From positions 1 through 7,666 of the forward strand of contig JAKCDN010000142.1 in assembly GCA_021841795.1 (NCBI GenBank): a stretch of 7,666 nt of DNA, given 5' to 3'. How positions within the stretch are numbered: the first letter of the stretch is position 1; the number at the start of each line of letters is the position of its first letter. The notes under the pieces were generated by a model. The model searched no databases and was not told the origin of the DNA. It saw only the letters and a list, made by a program, of their open reading frames with translations. Positions 1-4,625 of the stretch are shown here, piece by piece. The translations under genes and the position numbers were made by a program. The stretch comes from Acidobacteriota bacterium. GTDB taxonomy: Bacteria; Acidobacteriota; Terriglobia; Terriglobales; Acidobacteriaceae.

Positions 1-1
1 T

Positions 2-250
2 GCGCAGGATTACCTGAACCTCGAACTGGTCCGCTACGACACGGGAGTTGATCCTTACGTCGATGTCGTGATCGCCCAGACCACGCTGCTGACCAGCCAG
101 GAGACGCTGAACACCCTGCAGGTCGACGAGATGGTCTCTGCGGTGCAACTGATCGAGGCGCTCGGAGGCGGCTGGGACCGCTCGCAGCTTCCCACCCCGC
201 AGCAGACAGGCGCAAAAACCACCAGCGCGGACTACAAACTGCAGGAGTAG
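2..250 (+). CDS. Outer-membrane efflux factor, TolC/NodT-OprM type (C-terminal fragment)
   Basis: The reading frame is open from base 2 to a TAG stop at 248-250, giving about 82 residues of the C-terminal end; the start lies outside the window. The motifs are those of the last coiled-coil hairpin of the RND-type outer-membrane factor family: 'LVRYDTGVDPYVDVVIAQTT' (family pattern RYxxGxxxYxDVLxAQ), then 'LLTSQETLNTLQ' and the closing 'VQLIEALGGGW' (family pattern LyrALGGGW). Family members form a trimeric outer-membrane channel that joins a periplasmic adaptor and an inner-membrane pump to export drugs, metals or other solutes. The tail after GGGW (about 30 residues, Gln/Thr/Ser-rich) is ordinary for the family. 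The adaptor and pump genes would be expected upstream, outside the window, so the substrate cannot be guessed. Family call is firm; specific function is unknown. Confidence 0.9.
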   Translation, partial: AQDYLNLELVRYDTGVDPYVDVVIAQTTLLTSQETLNTLQVDEMVSAVQLIEALGGGWDRSQLPTPQQTGAKTTSADYKLQE

Positions 251-269
251 CCATGCGCACAGCGCCGCC

Positions 270-291
270 GAGCTCTCTGCGCAGAGAGCTC
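270..291. terminator. Perfect 22-base palindrome, possible bidirectional terminator
   Basis: Each half-site is GAGCTCTCTGC and its exact reverse complement, so RNA from either strand can fold into a 9-bp stem with a GCGC loop. It lies 20 bases after the stop of the efflux gene and between convergent genes, where a terminator is expected. There is no T-run on either side, so it is not a canonical intrinsic terminator. A protein-binding operator is the alternative. Confidence 0.4.
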
Positions 292-333
292 TTGCAGGCG
301 TCCATGGCCGGTTCCGATCAAGGCTGACGTCTT

Positions 334-402
334 TCCGCGGTCAATTGCGCCCACCGCGGACACTCAAAGCTCTCACCCGGTCTCTTCTGCAAGCTGAGAC
401 CG
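334..402. repeat. Two further inverted repeats in the convergent spacer
   Basis: First repeat: TCCGCGGT at 334-341 pairs with ACCGCGGA at 353-360 (8 bp, 11-base loop). Second repeat: CGGTCTC at 378-384 pairs with GAGACCG at 396-402 (7 bp, 11-base loop). Both lie beyond the 3' end of the leftward gene at 432-695 and could end its transcript. Neither is followed by a T-run on either strand, so a terminator role is inferred only from the position between convergent genes. Confidence 0.4.
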
Positions 403-431
403 TCAGCCGATCGCGAATCACCTGCGGCTGC

Positions 432-695
432 TCACTGTGCCGAACGGTAGCAGATGTTATCGCCATCGAGCCGGTACTCCGCAGAGCAAAGATCGCCTCC
501 GCAGATCATCGGCTCGCTGCCATAGAGCTGACGGCGGGTAATCAGCCCCAGCGTCCCGCAGCGCGGACACGACATCACGGCCACATAGGGGTTCTGTGCC
601 TGACCGAGTTTGGCCTGGTTCTCCAGTACAAAGACCGTTCCTGGGTCCATCTTTTCGGGGATCCACTCATCCAGAAACTGCAAGTCGGCTGCCAT
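432..695 (-). CDS. Small zinc-ribbon protein, 87 aa, function unknown
   Basis: I do not recognise a named family. The C-terminal half has four cysteines arranged as C43-x2-C46-x18-C65-x4-C70, starting 'SCPRCGTLGLI' and ending 'ICGGDLCSAEY'. This is a plausible treble-clef or zinc-ribbon metal site of the kind used for nucleic-acid or protein binding. A further cysteine, C82, sits near the end. The N-terminal half is acidic and amphipathic, with no signal peptide or membrane segment, so the product is probably cytosolic. The ATG start at 693-695 is supported by a strong Shine-Dalgarno, GGAGGG at 700-705 on the minus strand, 4 bases upstream. That and the regular Cys spacing favour this frame over the overlapping plus-strand frame. 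The gene stands alone between the efflux gene (convergent) and the lytic transglycosylase (same strand, 255 bases upstream). Real gene: likely; function: not assignable. Confidence 0.7.
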   Translation of the reverse strand: MAADLQFLDEWIPEKMDPGTVFVLENQAKLGQAQNPYVAVMSCPRCGTLGLITRRQLYGSEPMICGGDLCSAEYRLDGDNICYRSAQ

Positions 696-950
696 CGTTC
701 CCTCCGGTACTTCCGAACCACTACGGGTCGTTCCGAGGTTGACGGTTCCGAGCCGCGCGTCTGTTACCGCCGGGCTCCGTTTGCCTCAGGCAATGCAGGC
801 TGCGAAACGCTGGCCGGATGAAAAATCTTCCGGTCATGCCCAGTGTCATCACCAACCCGCGAAGCTGTCAACGTGAATTGAGGCCGAGGAGTGCCAAGAT
901 GGATTCCCTTGCCCTCCCGGTAAAGTTCCGGAAAGTGCGCTCCCGCGATG
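696..950. other. Intergenic spacer between zinc-ribbon gene and transglycosylase
   Basis: No convincing gene is seen in these 255 bases. Short frames on both strands lack a good ribosome site and have the arginine-rich composition of non-coding frames. The spacer contains the ribosome site of the zinc-ribbon gene (700-705, minus) and a possible minus-strand promoter (842-871). No clear terminator is visible after the transglycosylase; only a weak 5-bp repeat overlaps its stop codon. Confidence 0.6.
842..871 (-). promoter_or_regulatory. Possible sigma70-type promoter for the zinc-ribbon gene
   Basis: On the minus strand a perfect -35 hexamer TTGACA (871-866) is followed after 18 bases by GACACT (847-842), a weak -10 with three of six consensus bases. 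It would start a transcript about 145 bases upstream of the zinc-ribbon ATG. The poor -10 keeps confidence low. Confidence 0.25.
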
Positions 951-3305
951 TCAGCGCGAGGCCGAGGTCTGGCCCTGGTCGCGCGCATAATCGTCGATGG
1001 CGCGATAGGTCTCTACGTTGCGCAGAATGGCTTCCACATACTCGCGCGTCTGTGTAAATGGAATCGACTCCACGAACTCGTCAATGCCCGAATAGGGGCC
1101 GGCCGCCTGCCACTCGGCCACGCGGCTGTCGCCGGCATTGTAGGCAGCCAGCGCATACTCCTGAACGCCGCCGAATCGGTCGAGCATCTGGCGCAGATAA
1201 CGGGTTCCCAGGCGGATGTTCATCTCGGGATCGAGGAGCTGAAAAGTCTGAAAGCGGGCAATTCCCTCCTGGCGCGCCATCGCGCGCCCCACCGTGGGCA
1301 GCAGTTGCATCAGGCCCCAGGCATTGGCATACGACACCGCCCTCGGATCGAACTCCGACTCCTGCCGGATCAGCGAAGCCACAAGGTAGGGATCGAGATT
1401 GTTTCTGGCCGACTCGGTTTGGATCGCATTCCACCACGGCTCCGGAAAGAGAATGCGCCAGTAGGCCAGCGGAATCGATTGGATTGAAACCGAAGCCGCG
1501 TTCGGAATCGCGCGCTTCATCGCCCGCACTGCGCGAAAGGTCTCGCCGTAGGAAGCGTAAATCTGTCCTTCAGCCACCGCGGTCATTGAAGAAAAATCCG
1601 GATCGTCCTTGATTTCGAGGGCGATGTACTCGTTCAGACCGGCATTGGCCAGAAGCCGCGCCTTGGCCAGATGCGGGCTGTCATCGGGATTGGTGTCCAC
1701 CAGATGCGGTTCCGGCGCCGGCTGAATGCGGTCGAGTTCCGGCGCCGGCGCTGCCTGCGGGTTGCCCAGCGCCGCCAGTCGCCGCCGCGCCAGTTGCGCA
1801 TAGAAGAAATGCTGGTACGCGCGCACAATGGCGCGGTAATCGGCCGCCGCCAGCGCTGGTTTGTGATCCCGTGTCTCGTAGAGGCGTCCCCGCCAGTAGA
1901 GCGCCGAGACCGTTTCCGTTGCTCCGGGATAGAGCCGGATCTGCTCGTCAAAGATGCGCTCGGCGGCGTCGTAGTCGCCCAGCCGGTAGCTGAGCCAGCC
2001 GGAGCGCCAATGCGCCGCGGCGGCGTTTTTGTCCGCCGGAAAGCGTGACGCCAGCTGGCTGTAATAGTCGATCGCGGCGGGAAAATCGCGCTTGAGCAGG
2101 TACATGTTTCCTGCCGAGAAAAGCGCATCGGCCAGCCATGGACTGCGCGGGAAGCGGGACTCCATCTCGCCCACAATCTGCCTCAGCCCGTCCGAGTCGT
2201 CGCGATCGCGGGCCAGTTCCATCAGCAGGTCCAGTCGGTGCGCGCCGTTTTCGTCCGGCGTGTCCGGCAGTGCGCTGGCCTCGGCAACGGTCAGCTTCTT
2301 CAACTTCAGCTGGCATGCAGCCTCCGAGACGGCGAACCCGCTGCGCGTTTCCGCACTCAGCTCCGGCGCGCGCTCCAGGACGCGGAACTGCTCCGCTGCT
2401 GCGCCGTAGCGGCCCGCATGATAGTAGGCCTCGGCCAGGGTGCGCAGGTCCTCGGTCGACAGCAGCGACTCCGCTCCCAGATCCGTCAGCTTGGCGCGTG
2501 CGATCTGCGCATCGGCGCTCAGCGGGTGTCCCAGCAGAAGCTGCTTGAACTCCGATTCAGCCGCCTGTTGCTGACCCAGGGCCAGTTCGACCTGGCCCTG
2601 GGCCAGCAGAAAGCCGGGACGATCGGCAGCGTCGGTCCCCGCGGCCGCGGCCAGTGCCTGGCGTGCCGCGTCGGGACGATTCAGGGCCATTAACACCGTG
2701 GCTTCAAGCTCCGGCGTCTGCGCGTCAAAGATGCTGTCGGGATAGCGTGCGGTAAACCCGTGGAGAAGATTCTCGGCGCCGGCGTCGTCGCCGGCCTCGT
2801 GGCTGGCTTCGGCGTCAAGAAAGTCCGTATAGTCGGCCAGCTCGCCGTCGGCGCGGCGCGCGCGCGTCAGGGCAGATTGCGCGTCGGCATAGCGCCTGTC
2901 CAGCAGGTAGGCGTGTCCCAACGCCAGATAGGCCGCGGCCGCGGCGTCTCCGGTGTGGCTGCGCGCATATGCCGACACTGCCGCGTAGGCTTCGGGGGTG
3001 CGCATCGTCGCCAGCTGCTGCGCCATCGGCTCAAGCTCTTTTGAGGCCACAAAGGCCTGCCGGATGCGGTGCGTGCGCGCCACGCGCGAGGCGCGGCTGC
3101 TGCGATGAGCGGTCTTGCTCTTCGTGCTGGACTTCTCTTTTGTCGCGTGCTGCGCCGCATGCGAGTGCGCGGTGCTCGAAGAACCGGAAGAAGACGAGTC
3201 GGACTGCGCCAGGACCGCCGCCGCGAACAGCAGCAATCCCAGATAAACCACACCTTGGCAAAAACCGCGCACCACTCCGGCGCGCGGGGAAGAAAGGCCG
3301 GACAT
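951..3305 (-). CDS. Periplasmic soluble lytic murein transglycosylase, Slt70-like (GH23) with TPR-rich N-terminal region
   Basis: This 784-residue protein should cleave the MurNAc-GlcNAc bond of peptidoglycan to give 1,6-anhydromuropeptides. Residues about 11-33 form a Sec signal peptide ending AVLA|QS. A Ser/Lys/His/Arg-rich low-complexity segment (about 34-80) follows, then a long alpha-helical superhelix with TPR-like repeats, clearest around 385-470 ('FPAAIDYYSQLASRFP', 'GDYDAAERIFDEQIRLYPG'). The SLT catalytic domain occupies about 637-760. It holds 'LIRQESEFDP' with the presumed catalytic glutamate E649, 'GLMQLLP' from G664, and 'AAYNAG' ending at G725. These are the diagnostic GH23 motifs, all intact. 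E. coli Slt70 is shorter (about 620 residues mature). The ATG at 3305 has a weak ribosome site; GTG codons 11 or 12 would also leave a usable signal peptide, so the exact start is uncertain. The gene is divergent from the ECF sigma factor gene. The C-terminal catalytic domain is certain; the physiological role (turnover, septation, secretion-linked remodelling) is not. Confidence 0.95.
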   Translation of the reverse strand: MSGLSSPRAGVVRGFCQGVVYLGLLLFAAAVLAQSDSSSSGSSSTAHSHAAQHATKEKSSTKSKTAHRSSRASRVARTHRIRQAFVASKELEPMAQQLATMRTPEAYAAVSAYARSHTGDAAAAAYLALGHAYLLDRRYADAQSALTRARRADGELADYTDFLDAEASHEAGDDAGAENLLHGFTARYPDSIFDAQTPELEATVLMALNRPDAARQALAAAAGTDAADRPGFLLAQGQVELALGQQQAAESEFKQLLLGHPLSADAQIARAKLTDLGAESLLSTEDLRTLAEAYYHAGRYGAAAEQFRVLERAPELSAETRSGFAVSEAACQLKLKKLTVAEASALPDTPDENGAHRLDLLMELARDRDDSDGLRQIVGEMESRFPRSPWLADALFSAGNMYLLKRDFPAAIDYYSQLASRFPADKNAAAAHWRSGWLSYRLGDYDAAERIFDEQIRLYPGATETVSALYWRGRLYETRDHKPALAAADYRAIVRAYQHFFYAQLARRRLAALGNPQAAPAPELDRIQPAPEPHLVDTNPDDSPHLAKARLLANAGLNEYIALEIKDDPDFSSMTAVAEGQIYASYGETFRAVRAMKRAIPNAASVSIQSIPLAYWRILFPEPWWNAIQTESARNNLDPYLVASLIRQESEFDPRAVSYANAWGLMQLLPTVGRAMARQEGIARFQTFQLLDPEMNIRLGTRYLRQMLDRFGGVQEYALAAYNAGDSRVAEWQAAGPYSGIDEFVESIPFTQTREYVEAILRNVETYRAIDDYARDQGQTSASR

Positions 3306-3385
3306 ACTTCCACTTTATGCCGTTTGCGCCCCAACGGCACCGCCGGGGAATCAGTGGCGTAACGGTGAAAGCCCCGCTTCGGGAT

Positions 3386-3415
3386 TTGGTTTCATGCCCC
3401 CGCGTCCGTTACACT
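3386..3415 (+). promoter_or_regulatory. Possible promoter of the sigma/anti-sigma operon
   Basis: TTGGTT at 3386-3391 and TACACT at 3410-3415 are separated by 18 bases, a reasonable sigma70-type pair about 70 bases upstream of the sigma factor ATG. No copy of the sigmaE-like pattern seen at 4531-4558 is visible in this divergent spacer, so the sequence gives no direct sign of autoregulation here. Confidence 0.3.
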
Positions 3416-3487
3416 CGTGTCTTACAGGCCTTTGCCCGCGGCCTCCGGCCCTTGCAATTCAGCCGCGAATTTTCGCATCCTGACCCC

Positions 3488-4153
3488 ATGTCGACCATCC
3501 AATCTGTAGCAGGACAAACCGAGCAGCACCCCGACGTCGCCCTGGTTGAGAGGGTTCGCGCCGGAGATCTTTCGGCCTACGACACGCTGGTCCGCAAGTA
3601 CGAGCGGCAGGTCTTCCGCATCGCGCAGCACATCACGCAGAATCGTGAGGATGCTGAAGATGTCATGCAGGACGCGTTTCTGAAGGCCTATGAGAAGCTC
3701 GATCAATTTCAAGGAAATTCGAAGTTCTACACATGGCTGGTTCGAATCGCGGTAAACGAGAGCTTGATGCGGCTGCGCAAACGGCGCACGGGCAGGATGG
3801 TCTCGATCGACGAGAACATCGAGACGGACGAAGGCAGCGTTCCCCGCGACTTCGCCGACTGGGCGCCCAACCCGGAGCAGAATTACACCCAGTCCCAACT
3901 CGCAGATATCCTGAAGAAAACCATCCAGGGGCTGCCGCAGGGATTCCGCGTGGTCTTCGTGCTGCGCGATGTGGACGGCCTCTCGACCGAAGAGACCGCA
4001 GAAGCGCTCGGCCTCAGCGTGCCGGCGGTCAAATCGCGCCTCTTGCGGGCGCGCCTGCAACTACGCGAGCGTCTTTCTCGCCACTTCAAAAACAGAACTC
4101 CGGCAGCTTCGCAGCCAGACGCGGCGCCCAGTGGAAACGGAGTTGACGCATGA
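3488..4153 (+). CDS. RpoE-type ECF sigma factor
   Basis: This 221-residue group 4 sigma factor directs RNA polymerase to a stress or envelope regulon. The region 2 domain (about residues 18-88) includes 'EDVMQDAFLKAYEKLDQF' and 'NSKFYTWLVRIAVNESLMRL', very close in pattern to E. coli RpoE ('FYTWLYRIAVN'). An acidic linker (about 100-135) follows. Region 4 (about 142-196) holds 'LPQGFRVVFVLRDVDGLS' and the helix-turn-helix 'ETAEALGLSVPAVKSRLLRA'. There is no C-terminal sensory domain; the last 20 or so residues are a Pro/Ala/Ser-rich tail. The frame stays open far upstream, but ATG 3488 is chosen because family homology begins within 20 residues of it and the upstream part is low-complexity. 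No clear Shine-Dalgarno precedes this ATG, so initiation may be weak or leaderless-like. The stop overlaps the anti-sigma start (ATGA), the classic coupled sigma/anti-sigma arrangement. Family assignment is very secure; the inducing signal is inferred from the partner. Confidence 0.97.
   Translation: MSTIQSVAGQTEQHPDVALVERVRAGDLSAYDTLVRKYERQVFRIAQHITQNREDAEDVMQDAFLKAYEKLDQFQGNSKFYTWLVRIAVNESLMRLRKRRTGRMVSIDENIETDEGSVPRDFADWAPNPEQNYTQSQLADILKKTIQGLPQGFRVVFVLRDVDGLSTEETAEALGLSVPAVKSRLLRARLQLRERLSRHFKNRTPAASQPDAAPSGNGVDA
4139..4142 (+). promoter_or_regulatory. Shine-Dalgarno for the anti-sigma gene inside the sigma gene
   Basis: GGAG lies 7 bases before the ATG at 4150 and within the last codons of the sigma factor gene. 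Together with the ATGA overlap it supports translational coupling and near-stoichiometric synthesis of the two proteins. Confidence 0.7.
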
Positions 4154-4389
4154 CCTGCACTGAATTTCTCCAGATCCTCGACAACGTAATCGACGAGTCC
4201 ATCGCGGCCGAGACCCGAGCCGAAATTGAAGCCCACCTTCGTAAATGCGGCCACTGCGAAGTGGTCCTCGACACCACCCGCAAGACCATTGAGATCTACC
4301 GCTGCCACGAGATCTATGAGCTGCCTACCGAGGTAAGCGAGCGGCTGCACACCGCGATTATGGACAAGTGCAGGAAGGCAGCGCGCTAA
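4150..4389 (+). CDS. Zinc-finger anti-sigma factor (ZAS, RsrA-like), 79 aa, cytosolic
   Basis: The product should bind and hold inactive the ECF sigma factor encoded immediately upstream. It contains the ZAS signature H29-x3-C33-x2-C36 ('HLRKCGHC') and an N-terminal cysteine C3 exactly 25 residues before H29. This gives the four-ligand set C-x25-H-x3-C-x2-C that I recall for Streptomyces RsrA (C11, H37, C41, C44). Two more cysteines, C52 ('YRCHEI') and C74, lie in the C-terminal helices; C52 falls near the RsrA C61/C62 pair. There is no transmembrane segment and no periplasmic domain, so the protein is a minimal soluble anti-sigma domain. In the RsrA model, thiol oxidation or metal loss would release the sigma factor. 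That mechanism is inferred here, because many ZAS proteins bind zinc without being redox sensors. The gene overlaps the sigma stop by four bases. Identity as a ZAS anti-sigma factor is strong; the signal is a hypothesis. Confidence 0.9.
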   Translation: MTCTEFLQILDNVIDESIAAETRAEIEAHLRKCGHCEVVLDTTRKTIEIYRCHEIYELPTEVSERLHTAIMDKCRKAAR

Positions 4390-4530
4390 GCGGCATCTCA
4401 CTTCCCTCCATCCGGCATGTAGGCTTCCTGAACCGCTTCCACACCGCTCGTCGGATCACACCGCGTACCCGGCCGATGATCGGGAAAATCGCTTGTATTC
4501 CCCTCAAACTTCGCTGTTTATCTCCCCTCC

Positions 4531-4558
4531 GCAACTTTCTTCCTGAAAATACGTCTGA
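4531..4558 (+). promoter_or_regulatory. Candidate ECF (sigmaE-like) promoter for the DUF1800/DUF1501 genes
   Basis: GCAACTT at 4531-4537 and TCTGA at 4554-4558 are separated by 16 bases. This matches the E. coli sigmaE pattern (GGAACTT, 15-16 bases, TCTGA-like) at all but one core base. Transcription would start near 4565, leaving a leader of about 60 bases before the DUF1800 ATG. The sigma factor gene ends about 380 bases upstream and is RpoE-like in its DNA-binding regions, so it is the natural candidate to read this site. A short inverted repeat (CGTCTG / CAGACG, 4552-4557 and 4564-4569) overlaps the -10 element. Confidence 0.5.
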
Positions 4559-4575
4559 CCCCACAGACGAATCGA

Positions 4576-4596
4576 ACCGCACCCGCGGGCTGCGGT
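4576..4596 (+). other. Hairpin in the DUF1800 leader
   Basis: ACCGCA at 4576-4581 pairs with TGCGGT at 4591-4596, and the enclosed CCCGCGGG can add further pairs. It would sit in the 5' untranslated region, 15 bases upstream of the ribosome site at 4612-4617. It could stabilise the transcript or modulate translation; chance occurrence is possible in GC-rich DNA. Confidence 0.3.
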
Positions 4597-4611
4597 CACT
4601 TCCCTTTCCTT

Positions 4612-4617
4612 GAGGTG
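4612..4617 (+). promoter_or_regulatory. Shine-Dalgarno for DUF1800
   Basis: GAGGTG ends 8 bases before the ATG at 4626. It fixes this ATG as the start, and the resulting N-terminus is a good signal peptide. Confidence 0.7.
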
Positions 4618-4625
4618 CCATTGCG

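Noticed and set aside
345..821. Plus-strand 158-residue open frame
   Set aside because: It overlaps the zinc-ribbon gene on the other strand, has no ribosome site, and its arginine-rich, motif-free composition is typical of an antisense shadow.
923..929. Perfect sigmaE -35 heptamer GGAACTT on the minus strand
   Set aside because: No TCTGA-like -10 occurs at a 15-19 base spacing downstream, so it is probably chance.
764..1057. Short frames in the spacer next to the transglycosylase 3' end, on both strands
   Set aside because: No ribosome sites, Arg/Pro-rich composition, mutual overlap and partial overlap with the transglycosylase.
2936..2947. GC-rich run with a GCGGCCGC-like palindrome inside the transglycosylase gene
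   Set aside because: It encodes an alanine run in the helical repeat region and needs no further explanation.
2969..3487. Upstream extension of the sigma factor frame
   Set aside because: The frame is open by chance opposite the transglycosylase N-terminus; sigma homology begins only after the ATG at 3488.
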